Of a stretch of 64,000 bases of DNA, positions 8,433 to 18,168 are shown one piece after another. The stretch covers positions 248,001 to 312,000 of the forward strand of contig NZ_JBNDMZ010000002.1 in the NCBI RefSeq assembly GCF_049856295.1, written 5' to 3'. The notes beneath the pieces were generated by a model. That model was not told where the DNA came from. It searched no databases and worked only from the letters and a program-made list of their open reading frames with translations. The stretch is from JB111 sp049856295 (GTDB taxonomy: Bacteria > Actinomycetota > Actinomycetes > Actinomycetales > Actinomycetaceae). The stretch's first letter is position 1; each line of letters starts with the position of its first letter. The position numbers were made by a program, and so were the translations under genes.

Positions 8433-10754
8433 TCAGACGTGGACGGGTTCACGCTCAGCCGGTGCTCGTGTGGGAGCTGGCGCACTGTCATCGGCCCGGG
8501 CGGTGAAGGTCCGCAGGCGCAGGCTGTTGCTGACGACGAACACGCTGGACAGGGCCATGGCCGCCCCGGCGAGCATCGGGTTGAGCAGACCGAAGGCCGC
8601 CAGCGGGATGGCAGCGGTGTTGTAGGCGAAGGCCCAGAACAGGTTGGTCTTGATCGTGCCCAGCGTGCGCCGGGAAAGGCGGATCGCGTCCGCCGCGGCT
8701 CGGAGGTCACCGCGGACGAGGGTGATGTCGGCGGCCTCGATCGCGACGTCGGTGCCGGTGCCCATCGCCAGGCCGAGGTCGGCCTGGGCCAGGGCGGGAG
8801 CGTCGTTGACGCCGTCGCCGACCATCGCGACGACCTTGCCCTCGTCTTGGAGGCGGGCCACGACATCGACCTTGTCCTTGGGCAGGACTTCGGCGATGAC
8901 CGACTCGATGCCGACCTCCGAGGCGACCTGCTCGGCCACGCTCTGGTTGTCCCCGGTGAGCAGCACCGGCGTGAGACCGAGTTCTTTGAACTGGGCGATC
9001 GCTTCGGCACTGGTGGGCTTGACCTGATCGGCCACGACCAGCACGCCGCGTGCCCGACCATCCCAGCCGACCGCGATCGCGGTCTTGCCCTGCGCCTCGG
9101 CGGCCTGCTTGGCCGACCGCAGATTTTCGTCGAGGTGCTGTGACCAGTCGCGCAGCAAGACCTCGCGGCCGGCGAGGACGGTGTGCCCGTCGACGACACC
9201 CTGGACACCGAGGCCCTCGACGTTCTCGAAGGACTCCGGCGTGGGCAGGTCGCCGACCTCGGCGGTAGCTCCAGCGGCGATCGCCTGAGCGATGGGATGC
9301 TCGGAGGCATCCTCCAGGCCGCCGGCCAGTCGCAACAGCTCGGTACGATCCACTCCCTCGGCGACGATCACGTCGTCCAGGGTCATCTTGCCGGTGGTGA
9401 CGGTGCCGGTCTTGTCCAGCACGATCGTGTCGACCCGGCGCGTGGACTCCAGAGTCTCGGGACCTTTGATCAGCACGCCCATCTGCGCCCCCCGCCCGGT
9501 GCCGACCAGCAGGGCGGTCGGGGTGGCCAGCCCCAGGGCGCAGGGGCAGGCGATGATCAGCACCGCCACCGCGGCGGTGAAGCCCGCACTGACGGGGAAA
9601 CCGGCGCCGATCCAGGCTCCGAGCGTGGCGATGGCGATCGCGATCGCGATCGGGACGAACACGCCGGAGACCCGATCGGCCAGCCGCTGGATCTCGGCTT
9701 TGCCGGACTGGGCGTCCTCGACCATCTTGGCCATCTGCGCCAGCTGGGTATCGGAGCCGACACGGGTTGTCCGCACGACCAGTCGGCCCCCGGCGTTGAC
9801 CGTCGCACCGGTGACCGGATCGCCCTCGGTCACTTCGACCGGTACGGATTCTCCGGTGAGCATGGAGGCATCGATGGCGCTGTTGCCCGAGGCGATGACC
9901 CCGTCGGTGGCGATCTTCTCCCCTGGGCGGACGATGAACTCGTCACCGACGGAGAGCTCCTCGATTGGCACCCGCTGTTCCCGGCCGTCGCGCAGGACCG
10001 AGACCTCCTTCGCGCCGAGTTCCAGCAGCGCCCGCAGGGCGGCACCGGCTCGGCGCTTGGAGCGCTTCTCGAAGTAGCGCCCCAGCAGGATGAAGGTGAT
10101 CACCCCGGCTGCGACCTCCAGGTAGATGTGCCCGAGACCATCACCGCGGGAGATGGTGAACTCGAACGGGTGGACCACCCCGGGTTGGCCTGCGGTGCCG
10201 AAGAACAGCGCGATGATCGACCACACCAGGGCTGCGGTGGTGCCCACCGAGATCAGGGTGTCCATCGTCGCCGCACCATGGCGCAGGTTGGTCCAGGCTG
10301 CCTTGTGGAAGGGCCAGCCGGCCCACACCACCACCGGGGCGGCCAGCACGAGCGAGGCGAAGCCCCAGTAGTCGAACTGGAGTGCCGGGATCATCGCCAT
10401 CGCGATCACCGGGACAGCCAGGACCGCCGAACCGATGAGCCGTTCGCGCAGCGAGCGCAGTTCGGCGTCCTCGGCCGATTCGGCCTCGCTGCCCGGTGCG
10501 TCACCGGCCCTTTTCGTGGGGGTGGGGAGGGCGGCGGTGTAGCCGGTCTTCTCCACCTCGGCGATCAGCGTCTGCGGGTCCAGGCCCTCCGGCCCGGTCA
10601 CGCTGGCCTTCTCGGTGGCGTAGTTGACGCTGGCGGTGATCCCGTCGAGCTTGTTGAGTTTCTTCTCGATCCGGTTCGCACACGAGGCGCAGGTCATGCC
10701 ACCGATCTGCAGTTCGACGCTGTTGGCGCCGGTGGTGTTCTCAGTCGTGGTCAT
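8433..10754 (-). CDS. copA: Copper-exporting P-type ATPase CopA (CPC motif)
   Basis: P1B-1 Cu(I)-exporting ATPase, 773 aa. It has one N-terminal HMA domain with GGMTCASC (Cys22, Cys25). The membrane metal-binding CPC is in IIACPCALGLATPTALL near residue 403, DKTGTVTTGKM is near 446, and GDGVNDAPALAQADLGLAMG is in the hinge. It pumps Cu(I) delivered by CopZ out of the cytoplasm. The ATG at 10754 overlaps the preceding gene's stop by 14 nt, so translation is coupled. This is the standard length for a single-HMA CopA. Confidence 0.97.
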   Translation of the reverse strand: MTTTENTTGANSVELQIGGMTCASCANRIEKKLNKLDGITASVNYATEKASVTGPEGLDPQTLIAEVEKTGYTAALPTPTKRAGDAPGSEAESAEDAELRSLRERLIGSAVLAVPVIAMAMIPALQFDYWGFASLVLAAPVVVWAGWPFHKAAWTNLRHGAATMDTLISVGTTAALVWSIIALFFGTAGQPGVVHPFEFTISRGDGLGHIYLEVAAGVITFILLGRYFEKRSKRRAGAALRALLELGAKEVSVLRDGREQRVPIEELSVGDEFIVRPGEKIATDGVIASGNSAIDASMLTGESVPVEVTEGDPVTGATVNAGGRLVVRTTRVGSDTQLAQMAKMVEDAQSGKAEIQRLADRVSGVFVPIAIAIAIATLGAWIGAGFPVSAGFTAAVAVLIIACPCALGLATPTALLVGTGRGAQMGVLIKGPETLESTRRVDTIVLDKTGTVTTGKMTLDDVIVAEGVDRTELLRLAGGLEDASEHPIAQAIAAGATAEVGDLPTPESFENVEGLGVQGVVDGHTVLAGREVLLRDWSQHLDENLRSAKQAAEAQGKTAIAVGWDGRARGVLVVADQVKPTSAEAIAQFKELGLTPVLLTGDNQSVAEQVASEVGIESVIAEVLPKDKVDVVARLQDEGKVVAMVGDGVNDAPALAQADLGLAMGTGTDVAIEAADITLVRGDLRAAADAIRLSRRTLGTIKTNLFWAFAYNTAAIPLAAFGLLNPMLAGAAMALSSVFVVSNSLRLRTFTARADDSAPAPTRAPAEREPVHV

Positions 10755-11727
10755 GGCCGCCTCCCTCCTCGTGCTCATCGGTGTTGTCCGACTGTTCGGC
10801 CTCGCCGTGGTCTGTCCCGGCGTCGCGGGTGGTATCCAGCACCAGCGGTGCGGTGTGGACCTGTCCGGCGACCTGGAAGTCGAGGTAGAGCAGGTACCGT
10901 CCCGGGGTCGGTGCGGTGGCCTCGAACACGATCTCCGGTCCCGATGTCTGGCCCGGCTGGGGCTCATCGCCGTGCGGGTGGACGTGCAGGTAGGCCAGAT
11001 CGCCCTCACGCAGCGCCACCAGGTGCCCGAAGGCCCCCAGGTACGGCTCCAGCTCGGTGACCGGCTGCCCGTCACGGGTGATGGTCATCGTCAGCTCGGT
11101 CGATGTGCCTGCCACCAGGTCGCCGGTCACGCTGACCTCGTAGCCATCCACCGTGGTCGTGGTGGCAGGCTCGGCCGGTGCTGGGGCGTAGTTGCCGGCG
11201 ACCTGGACCGAGGTCGACAGGGTGATGCCCTCGCCGGCCTCGGCGGGCACGAAGTCGGCAAACACGCGGTAGGAGCCGGCTGCATCCCACTGCCAGGGGA
11301 TCGACCAGGTGCCATCCGCGTTCATCTCGGGGTGGACGTGGTGGAAGTGCTGCCCATCAGCGCGGACCGCGATCAGGTGCAACTCCCTCTCGTGCTCCAG
11401 CTCGAAGTCGGTGACCGGGTCCCCGGCGGGTCCCGTGACGATCAGTGACAGGTCGCCGTCGGTGCCGGTCTCCGCGGGAGCGGTGACCCCGGTGAGCCGG
11501 TAGCCGTCCTGCGCGACGCCGAGACCCAGTGAGGACGCATCGTCGGTGTGTGTCTCGTGGCCGCCGGTGCCCATGTCTTGTTCCCCTGCGTGATCGGTTT
11601 GTTCCGTCTCTTCTGTCCAGCTCTGCACGGTCTGCTCGGGGATGACCGCGCCCGCCGTGACGAATGCCACGGCGAACACGGACACGAGGAGCAGCCCGTA
11701 CAAACCGAGCCGTGCCGGGGCTCGCAT
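10741..11727 (-). CDS. His-rich membrane-anchored protein of the copper operon
   Basis: A 328-aa protein with one N-terminal hydrophobic anchor (about 8-30), then an extracytoplasmic portion. The exported part contains His-rich stretches (GGHETHTDD, GQHFHHVHPE, LAYLHVHPHGDE). It ends in EEGGGHDHD. Two beta-rich halves each carry an HVHP motif, suggesting an internally repeated metal-binding fold. It starts two bases after the copZ stop and overlaps copA. No family name is certain; similar proteins accompany actinobacterial copper ATPases. Likely role (inferred): binding copper exported by CopA at the outer face of the membrane. Confidence 0.75.
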   Translation of the reverse strand: MRAPARLGLYGLLLVSVFAVAFVTAGAVIPEQTVQSWTEETEQTDHAGEQDMGTGGHETHTDDASSLGLGVAQDGYRLTGVTAPAETGTDGDLSLIVTGPAGDPVTDFELEHERELHLIAVRADGQHFHHVHPEMNADGTWSIPWQWDAAGSYRVFADFVPAEAGEGITLSTSVQVAGNYAPAPAEPATTTTVDGYEVSVTGDLVAGTSTELTMTITRDGQPVTELEPYLGAFGHLVALREGDLAYLHVHPHGDEPQPGQTSGPEIVFEATAPTPGRYLLYLDFQVAGQVHTAPLVLDTTRDAGTDHGEAEQSDNTDEHEEGGGHDHD

Positions 11728-11728
11728 A

Positions 11729-11941
11729 TCAGCTGGGGGTGGCCTGGTAGCCGGCCTCGTCGACCGCGGCGATCACTGCGGCATCGTCCGCCGGGTCGTT
11801 CGTTGTGACGGCTAAGCGGCCCGTGGCCGCGCTGACCTCGATGTCCTGGACTCCGGCGATCTGCGATACCTCGGCGCGGATCGCGCCCTCGCAGTGGCCG
11901 CAGCTCATGCCGGTCACGGTGTATGTGGACGTAGTGGTCAT
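11729..11941 (-). CDS. copZ: Copper chaperone CopZ
   Basis: A 70-aa HMA-domain protein with GMSCGHC (Cys14, Cys17), the Cu(I)-binding loop of CopZ/Atx1 chaperones. It carries copper in the cytoplasm to CopA. ATG 11941 has AAGGAG upstream, and it is the first gene of the copper operon, directly behind the CsoR-type operator. The length matches stand-alone chaperones. Confidence 0.95.
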   Translation of the reverse strand: MTTTSTYTVTGMSCGHCEGAIRAEVSQIAGVQDIEVSAATGRLAVTTNDPADDAAVIAAVDEAGYQATPS

Positions 11942-11984
11942 GTCCTTCTCCTTCAGAGATACCTCAGGGGGGGTATCACTACTT

Positions 11985-12001
11985 ATACCGGGTAGGGGTA
12001 T
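11985..12001. promoter_or_regulatory. CsoR operator candidate
   Basis: ATACC-GGGTAGG-GGTAT is a perfect 5-bp inverted repeat around a G-rich 7-nt centre, 44 nt upstream of copZ. This is the layout of known CsoR sites. A second partial copy (GGGGTATC, 11978 region) lies nearby. Confidence 0.7.
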
Positions 12002-12045
12002 CTGATGCAAGTGGTGAGCCCACAGACAGGGGCGAGGCTCGCGGC

Positions 12046-13440
12046 TTAGGTTCGAGCGGGTTGTCGCGGAATCGCGATCGTTGAGATCACGGCGGCAACC
12101 ACTGCGGCGATGGCGGCGGCCGTGAAGGCCTGTTGGAAGCCTGCGGTGCCACCGTCGGTGGCGAGGCTGAGGGCTGCGATGCTGGAGACTGTGGCGACGC
12201 CGACCGAGGCGCCGAATTCGTGGAAGGTGCTCAGCAGGCCCGAGGCGATGCCGGCCTCCTCCGGGCCGATCTGTCCCAGCGCCGTGGCCGCGGCGACGAC
12301 GAACAGTGCGCCGATACCGAAGGCTCCGAAGCTGATGCCGATCGTGGTCGCCACGGTTGTGGGCCACAAGGCGGGCACCATCAGGCCGATGGCTGCGATG
12401 AGCATGCCGACAGCTCCCAGGGAGCGCGCTCCCAGGCGGGCGATAAGGCGTCCGCCGAGATTGGCACCTGTCATCGTGGCCAGTGCGATCGGCAGGAACA
12501 GCAAGCCGGTTGTGAGAGGGCCATGTCCGGCGAACTGCTGGAAGTAGAAGGTGCCCAGGAAGAACACCGCGACCATCAGCGCGGTGGCGATCAGGATCAC
12601 GAAAACCCCGGCACCCACAGATCGTCGGCCCAGCAGGCTGAGATTCATCAGCGGGGATGCAGCGGTCTTCTGTCGCCACCCGAACAGCAGATAGAGCACA
12701 ACGGCCGCCCCCGCAGCGATAAGAGTCTGTGGACTGGTCCAACCGAGCTCACCAGCCACGGTCAGGGCGTAGATCGCCGATCCGGTGGCGGCGGTGACCA
12801 GTAGCGCGCCGAGTATGTCGAGTGATGGCCGCGGGCCGGCGCCAGGTGGCAGTGGTGGGAGCACCCACAGCAGGCCTGCCAGCACGATGAGGCCGACGGG
12901 GATGTTGATGAAGAACACCCATGGCCAGCCCGGCCCCGCGGTGATCAGGCCGCCGAGCAACACGCCGACCGCCGCGCCGCCACCGCCGAGGGCGGACCAG
13001 ATGCCCAGGGCGCGGTTGCGCTCGTCGCCGGTGAACAGCCGCACCACCACGGACAGGGCGGCGGGTGAGAGCAGCGCTGCACCCAGGCCCTGCGCGACTC
13101 GGCCGCCGAGCAGGACGCCGCCGCTCTCGGACAGTCCGGCCAGCAGCGACCCGGCGGTGAAGATGAACAGCCCGGTATAGACGATCGGTTTGGAGCCGAA
13201 CAGATCGGCGCTGCGCCCACCCAGGAGCATCAGACTGCCGAAGGTCACTGTGTACGCGGCCACCACCCAGGTCATCGCCTCGCGTGACAGGTTCAGGTCC
13301 AGTCCCATCTGCGGCAGGGCGATCGCCACGACCGTGACGTCGAGGATCAACATGAATTGGGCCGTGCCCAACAGGCCCAGCGCCAGCCAGCGCTTGGGGT
13401 GGGCCCCTTCGCCTACTTGCTCGTGTTGTGTCGCAGTCAT
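12046..13440 (-). CDS. MFS drug exporter (DHA2/EmrB-QacA type)
   Basis: A 464-aa proton-driven exporter with about 14 membrane segments. Motif D1 LDVTVVAIALPQ is in helix 1 and motif A GGRSADLFGSK follows helix 2. The R-x-x-Q-G motif of helix 4 appears as RVAQGLGAAL, and motif C-like Gly/Ala-rich repeats are in helix 5. ATG 13440 sits 7 nt after AAGGAG; ATG 13443 is a one-codon alternative with shorter spacing. It is divergent from a TetR gene, with an operator-like repeat between them, so it is probably TetR-repressed. Substrate unknown. Confidence 0.92.
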   Translation of the reverse strand: MTATQHEQVGEGAHPKRWLALGLLGTAQFMLILDVTVVAIALPQMGLDLNLSREAMTWVVAAYTVTFGSLMLLGGRSADLFGSKPIVYTGLFIFTAGSLLAGLSESGGVLLGGRVAQGLGAALLSPAALSVVVRLFTGDERNRALGIWSALGGGGAAVGVLLGGLITAGPGWPWVFFINIPVGLIVLAGLLWVLPPLPPGAGPRPSLDILGALLVTAATGSAIYALTVAGELGWTSPQTLIAAGAAVVLYLLFGWRQKTAASPLMNLSLLGRRSVGAGVFVILIATALMVAVFFLGTFYFQQFAGHGPLTTGLLFLPIALATMTGANLGGRLIARLGARSLGAVGMLIAAIGLMVPALWPTTVATTIGISFGAFGIGALFVVAAATALGQIGPEEAGIASGLLSTFHEFGASVGVATVSSIAALSLATDGGTAGFQQAFTAAAIAAVVAAVISTIAIPRQPART

Positions 13441-13507
13441 CATCGATCTCCTTCTACTCGACGGTGCCCATGGGTTCTGCGCTTCGCCCACGCAACTCAA
13501 TCATGTG

Positions 13508-13555
13508 TGTACGAGATGCAGCGGTTAGACTATCTCATACATTCCCGTACGAGTA
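13508..13555. promoter_or_regulatory. TetR operator candidate between MFS and tetR
   Basis: TGTACGAGAT (13508-13517) and ATCTCATACA (13532-13541) form an inverted repeat with 9 of 10 pairs and a 14-nt spacer. GTACGAG recurs at 13547-13553. The location between divergent genes fits autoregulation and pump control. Confidence 0.6.
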
Positions 13556-13567
13556 CTGAGGTGGAGC

Positions 13568-14215
13568 ATGGCGGCCAAGAAGCCCCTGACGAACGACGGG
13601 CCCCAGCAAGCGCCCGCAGCAGGTGACCGCCGCGCGGCCAACCAGCGGGCCGACGCGCAACGCAACCGAGCGAAGATCCTGGCGGCGGTCGTCACTGCGA
13701 TCCGCGAGCACCCCGACGCCTCGGTGGCCGACATCGCTGCCGAGGCGGGGGTGGGCCGCATGACGCTGTACGGGCACTTCGCGACCCGTACCGAACTCAT
13801 CGAGGCTGCACTCATCGACAGCCTCGAACGCGGTGAGGAGGTCCTGCGCGCGGTGTCACTGGACGGTGACGCCCGTAAGGCGTTCCAGCGGCTCGTCGCC
13901 TCCAGCTGGGTGCTCGTGGACCAGGCGAGGGCCGTGCTGGCTGCGGCGCAGAAGGAACTGCCTGCAGCCCGCATCCGCGAACACCACGAGAAGGCCGAAG
14001 CCCGCATGCGCGACCTGCTCGAGCGTGGTCAGCACGAAGGCGCCTTTCGCGCTGACCTTCCGGTCAGCTGGCTCCTGGCCACTACCCACGTCGTGATCAA
14101 CGGGGCGGCCGAGGAAGTGCGAGCCGGGCGGCTCAACGCCGAGGACGCCCCCTGGTTCATCGACGCCATCCTGCTGCCGGCTTTTGCGAACGCTGCGCAG
14201 CCCGGAAGCACATGA
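13568..14215 (+). CDS. TetR/AcrR family repressor
   Basis: A 215-aa regulator. Residues ~30-80 form the TetR HTH (AEAGVGRMTLYGHFATRTEL). The C-terminal helical ligand-binding domain is unlike named subfamilies. ATG 13568 follows GAGGTGGAGC. It is transcribed away from the MFS exporter, the usual arrangement of a drug-pump repressor; the ligand is unknown. Confidence 0.92.
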   Translation: MAAKKPLTNDGPQQAPAAGDRRAANQRADAQRNRAKILAAVVTAIREHPDASVADIAAEAGVGRMTLYGHFATRTELIEAALIDSLERGEEVLRAVSLDGDARKAFQRLVASSWVLVDQARAVLAAAQKELPAARIREHHEKAEARMRDLLERGQHEGAFRADLPVSWLLATTHVVINGAAEEVRAGRLNAEDAPWFIDAILLPAFANAAQPGST

Positions 14216-14416
14216 TGAACGCTCACGGGTGGGCATCATCGGCGCGGGCGCGGGCGCGGGCTTCTCGACGAAGTCACTGAGCAGCACCGCTGATCCCAGC
14301 GAACGAAGATCAACGTCCCACAGTCGTACGTATCCGGCCCGACCGGACGATGAGTTGCCCTCTGTACCGCTCAGTGCCGCGCACTGTCGAGCCGTCTGAA
14401 CGTTTCCCACTGTGCC

Positions 14417-15538
14417 CTACGCGGGCTGAGGGTGGTTCATAGGCAGGTCGATGGTGAACAGGGCGCCCGGGCCGGGGTTGGTCGCGGTCACGGTGCCGCT
14501 GTGGGCTTCGACGATGGATCGGACGATGGCGAGCCCGATCCCTGATCCGCCGTGTGCGCGGTCGCGGGCGGCGTCGGCCCGGTAGAAGCGTTCGAAGATG
14601 TGCGGCAGGTGCTCAGCGGTGATTCCGTCGCCGTTGTCCTTGACCCACAACCGGAGGACGGGCACGTCGCGTTGGACGCCCAGCTCCACCCGCCCGTGAC
14701 CGGGTGTGTGTCGTAACGCGTTGTCGAGGAGGTTCGTCAGCACCTGTCCGAGCCGGTCACGGTCGGCCACGATGGTGGTGCGTCGGTCGCTGTCGGTGCC
14801 GCTGAGGTGCAGGTGGACACCCTTGTCCGCGTACCTCGCCTGGGTCTGCGCGCGGACGTCGTCGAGGAGGTCTCCGACGACAAGTGGTTCTAGCCGCATG
14901 CTCAACCGTCCCTCGCCAGCCATGGTGACCAGGGTGATGTCATGTGCCAGGCGGGAGAGCCGACCGGCCTGCTCGCGCAGCATGCCCAAGGTTGGTTCGT
15001 CCGCCTGGACAACGCCGTCGATCATGCCCTCGAGGTAGCCGTCCAGGGTTGCCACAGGGGTGCGCATCTCGTGGGCCAGGTCCCCGAGCATCCGCGTGCG
15101 TGTCTGCTCGATCTGCCCCAGATCGGTGGCCATGGTGTTGAACGCCGCCGCGAGATCGTCGAACTCGGACCCCATGTGCACCGCGGGGACACGGGCCGCG
15201 TAGTCTCCGTTCGCTACCTTCGCCGCCGCGTGCCGCACCCGGTCCAGCGACCTGGCGATCCGCCGGGTGACGAGCACGCTCACCACGACCGATGTCAGGA
15301 GGCCGGCGAGCAGAGCGAGGGAAAGGGCCAGCGTCGACGCAGTGGTGAAGGCCTGCTCGGCGTGGGTGACGACATCTGCCTCTGCCGGCTCGGCCATGAG
15401 CATGTGGTCGTGGAAGATCACCGGCCCGATGGCTGAGGCGACCACCCACGCGGTGCCCGCCGCCACGAGGATGACCGCCACGCTCGCCGCAAGCAGGCGA
15501 GCACCCAAGCCCCATGGCCCCGGCCGGGCGTTGCTCAC
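14417..15538 (-). CDS. Two-component sensor histidine kinase
   Basis: A 373-aa kinase with TM1 at ~11-40 and a short outside loop (~41-65) containing FHDHM and several acidic residues. TM2 is at ~70-92, then HAMP to ~145 and HisKA with phospho-acceptor His156 (LAHEMRTP). HATPase_c has the N box LLDNALRHT and G boxes DNGDGI and GGSGIGLAI. The short His/Met/acid-containing sensor loop suggests metal or envelope sensing (inferred from the copper neighbourhood). The GTG start at 15538 overlaps the regulator's stop as GTGA. Confidence 0.94.
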   Translation of the reverse strand: MSNARPGPWGLGARLLAASVAVILVAAGTAWVVASAIGPVIFHDHMLMAEPAEADVVTHAEQAFTTASTLALSLALLAGLLTSVVVSVLVTRRIARSLDRVRHAAAKVANGDYAARVPAVHMGSEFDDLAAAFNTMATDLGQIEQTRTRMLGDLAHEMRTPVATLDGYLEGMIDGVVQADEPTLGMLREQAGRLSRLAHDITLVTMAGEGRLSMRLEPLVVGDLLDDVRAQTQARYADKGVHLHLSGTDSDRRTTIVADRDRLGQVLTNLLDNALRHTPGHGRVELGVQRDVPVLRLWVKDNGDGITAEHLPHIFERFYRADAARDRAHGGSGIGLAIVRSIVEAHSGTVTATNPGPGALFTIDLPMNHPQPA

Positions 15539-16251
15539 GAGCCCGGCCCCATGCGGTAACCGATCCCACGAACTGTCCGGATGAACTTCGGCGCGGATGC
15601 CTTGTCACCGAGCTTCTGCCGGAGATGTCCGATGTGCACGTCGACGAGGTGCTCGTCGCCGCCCCAACCTGCGCCCCATACCGCCTCGATCAGCTCGCGC
15701 CGGGAAAAAGCCATGTGTGGGCGGGTCGCGAGCGCGGACAGGACGTCGAACTCCGTGCGGGTCAGTTCCACCGGATGCTCGGCGAGGAACACCTCCCGGC
15801 CTACGACGTCCACCGTCAGCGGCCCGAACGACGCCGAGCGACGGGTGTCGCCCGAGTCCTGGCGCGGGCGGCGCAGCATCGCCCGCACCCGGGCGACGAG
15901 CTCTCGCGGGCTGAACGGCTTGGTCATGTAGTCATCGGCCCCCACCGACAGACCGAGGAGCTTGTCGATCTCTTCGACGCGGGCGGTGAGCATAATGATG
16001 TAACAGTCGGAGAAGGTGCGCACGATCCCGCAGATCTCGATGCCGTCGATGCCCGGGAGGCCCAGGTCGAGGACGATCACGCCGGGGTGCCATCGCCGCG
16101 CGAGCTCGATCGCGTCGTTCCCGTCACCGGTGACCTCGACCTCGAAGCCGTCACGTTCCAGGTAGCTCGCTACCAGTCGCGCCAATGGCGCCTCGTCGTC
16201 CACGACGAGAACTCGCGGCAGATTCGCGTCAGGGGAAGCGTGCGGAGCCAT
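15535..16251 (-). CDS. OmpR-family response regulator
   Basis: A 238-aa partner of the downstream kinase. The receiver is complete: Asp18/Asp19, phospho-acceptor Asp62 (VLDLGLPG), Thr89 and Lys111 (TKPF). The C-terminal winged helix ends GIGYRMGPGS. Start taken at ATG 16251; in-frame ATG 16275, eight codons earlier, has GGGAGG close by and is also possible. OmpR-type regulators bind direct repeats with ~11-nt period. Such a repeat (TCTTCAT twice) lies at 18991-19010 between two copper/redox genes. Confidence 0.94.
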   Translation of the reverse strand: MAPHASPDANLPRVLVVDDEAPLARLVASYLERDGFEVEVTGDGNDAIELARRWHPGVIVLDLGLPGIDGIEICGIVRTFSDCYIIMLTARVEEIDKLLGLSVGADDYMTKPFSPRELVARVRAMLRRPRQDSGDTRRSASFGPLTVDVVGREVFLAEHPVELTRTEFDVLSALATRPHMAFSRRELIEAVWGAGWGGDEHLVDVHIGHLRQKLGDKASAPKFIRTVRGIGYRMGPGS

Positions 16252-16453
16252 GGCCTCATCGTGAAGCACGAGCATCGCCTCCCGGTGGCTCACCCGTTCG
16301 CGATCGTGCGAATCTCCGGGTCGCACCCGTCGATCAGATCGACCGACGTCGTTCGCGCGGCTGGCTGGTCCGGGCCGGGCGGCGACGGGGTCACCGGTCC
16401 AGGGTGGGACCGGTGACCCCGTCGGGTCGTGCTGATGCAGCCGGGGGGCCGGG

Positions 16454-17914
16454 TCAGCGGGTCTGCTCGATGCGGACGACGCCGAGGCTGTCCGAACCGT
16501 CGCCGTCGAAGTCGCCGAAGACGGCGGTGTCGCCGTCGTGGCCGTACCGGGTCTCCTCGACCTCGGCGCCGTCCGCGTTCTCGTTGCTGACGAAGAAGTC
16601 GGCGCCGCGCTGGAGGGCGAGGCTGTCCGCGCCGTCGCCGTCCCAGTCGCCCACGAGGACGAGGTCGGTCGCCTCGCCGAGGGAGAACTCGCCGTCGACG
16701 CTCGCGCCGGTCGGGTCGTTCGTGTAGACGACGTCGGTGCCGCGGCGGACGCCGAACGTGTCGGTGCCGTCGCCGTCCCAGTCGCCGACGAGGAGCGTGT
16801 CGCCGTCGGCGCCGAAGGCCGCGAGCTCGATCTCGCCGGGGTTCTCGAGGTCGTTGATGATGTGCAGGACGTTGCCGTGGCGCACCGCGAACGTGTCGGT
16901 GCCGTCGCCGTCGAAATCGCCCTGAACGATCTCGTGGCCGTCGCCAGCCCCGAGCTCGACGACGCGCTCCGCCGGGCCGGTACCCAGGGTGTCGGTGATG
17001 TGCAGCTCGTTGCCGCGGCGCACCGTGATCGTGTCGGTGCCGTCGCCGTCGTAGTCGCCGACGAAGATCTCGTCGCCCTCGACGCCGTAGAGGAAGTTGT
17101 GCACGGCGTCGCCGGCGAGCTCGTCCGACAGCAGGAAGCGCGGGGTCCCGGGCGGGCGGACCGGCTCGGGCTCCGGCTCCGTGCGGGCGGTGTCGCGCGA
17201 GGCTGCGTCGTCGGTCCGTGCGGCCTGGGCCTCGGCCTGCGCCTGGGCCTCGGCCTGTGCATCCGGCTGCGGCTCGGCCTGCGGCTCCGGCTCCGGCTCG
17301 GGAGCAGGCTCCGCCGGCGCGGGCTCGGCGGGAGCGGGCGTGGAGCCGCCCGGGCCGCCGCCCGGGTAGGTCGCGAAGTTCTGCGTCGCGAAGACGCGAC
17401 CGTCGGCCGAGACGGCCACGCCGACGCCGAAGTGCGTGTACGAACCGGTGAGCAGGATGTTGTTGTGCACCGGGGAGTTGCGCCACTGGCTCATGAAGTA
17501 GTCCGCCCCGTGGTCGGGGTACATGCCCCAGGACAGGATCTCCATGGTGCCGGTGGAGCCGCCGGGGACGGCCGAGGCTCCGTAGTCGCCGCGGTGGACC
17601 ATCGAGCCGATGCTCGCCTGGTGGTTGGACCACGACTGGGCGACCGAGTCGATCGAGCCGCTGCGCGTGAGCTGGGACAGCCCGTTGGCCGCGCGGTAGG
17701 CGTTGGTCTGGGCGGCGATCGCGTTGGCCACCTGGTTCTGCCAGCCGACGTCGGTGCGGATGCTCGGGGTGACGGTGCGGACTCCACCGGTGGTGTCGGT
17801 GGCCTGGGCACTCGTGGCGACCGACGTCGCCGCGGCGACCGTCAGGAGCGCGGTGGCGACCCGGGGGGCAAGGGTGCGGTGCCGTGCGTGGCGGCCGCGC
17901 GGGGGTGCAAACAC
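16454..17914 (-). CDS. Secreted CAP-domain protein with DWDGDG-type C-terminal repeats
   Basis: A 486-aa exported protein. The signal peptide is ~1-39 and the CAP/SCP domain ~55-185 (NAYRAANGLSQL, SWSNHQAS, HNNILLTGSYTHFGVG), as in bacterial YkwD-like proteins. A Pro/Glu/Ala/Gln-rich linker (~190-250) leads to about six repeats with a (V/F)GDxDGDGxD(T/S) core. These Asp-rich loops resemble calcium-binding FG-GAP/VCBS propeller blades. Start GTG 17914 is preceded by GAGGAG. It shares its repeat module with genes at 43163, 58689 and 62536, though this copy is the most divergent. Function unknown; probably cell-surface. Confidence 0.85.
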   Translation of the reverse strand: MFAPPRGRHARHRTLAPRVATALLTVAAATSVATSAQATDTTGGVRTVTPSIRTDVGWQNQVANAIAAQTNAYRAANGLSQLTRSGSIDSVAQSWSNHQASIGSMVHRGDYGASAVPGGSTGTMEILSWGMYPDHGADYFMSQWRNSPVHNNILLTGSYTHFGVGVAVSADGRVFATQNFATYPGGGPGGSTPAPAEPAPAEPAPEPEPEPQAEPQPDAQAEAQAQAEAQAARTDDAASRDTARTEPEPEPVRPPGTPRFLLSDELAGDAVHNFLYGVEGDEIFVGDYDGDGTDTITVRRGNELHITDTLGTGPAERVVELGAGDGHEIVQGDFDGDGTDTFAVRHGNVLHIINDLENPGEIELAAFGADGDTLLVGDWDGDGTDTFGVRRGTDVVYTNDPTGASVDGEFSLGEATDLVLVGDWDGDGADSLALQRGADFFVSNENADGAEVEETRYGHDGDTAVFGDFDGDGSDSLGVVRIEQTR

Positions 17915-18168
17915 GTCGGGAGGACTCCTCGTTATCGGAACGTAACCTGAGCGATAGTAAAGCGTGACCTTCTAGGGGTCGAGGACATGTGCGCAGGCTC
18001 ACGTCCCGCGGTTGACATCCGGCGCACTGCAGAACTTCCCCTGACGCCGCGAGGCGGCCCCCGTACCGGGTGGGGGAATCGTGTGGCGGGGCTCTCGGCG
18101 CGTGGCCGTGCGGCTGGGTCTCAGCCTCGAGCGAGCCCTCATGAGTGCTGCCCCGGGTCCGTTGGGCA

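Noticed and set aside
13856..14410. 184-codon minus-strand frame over the tetR 3' end
   Set aside because: It overlaps most of a convincing TetR gene and has no domain or ribosome site.
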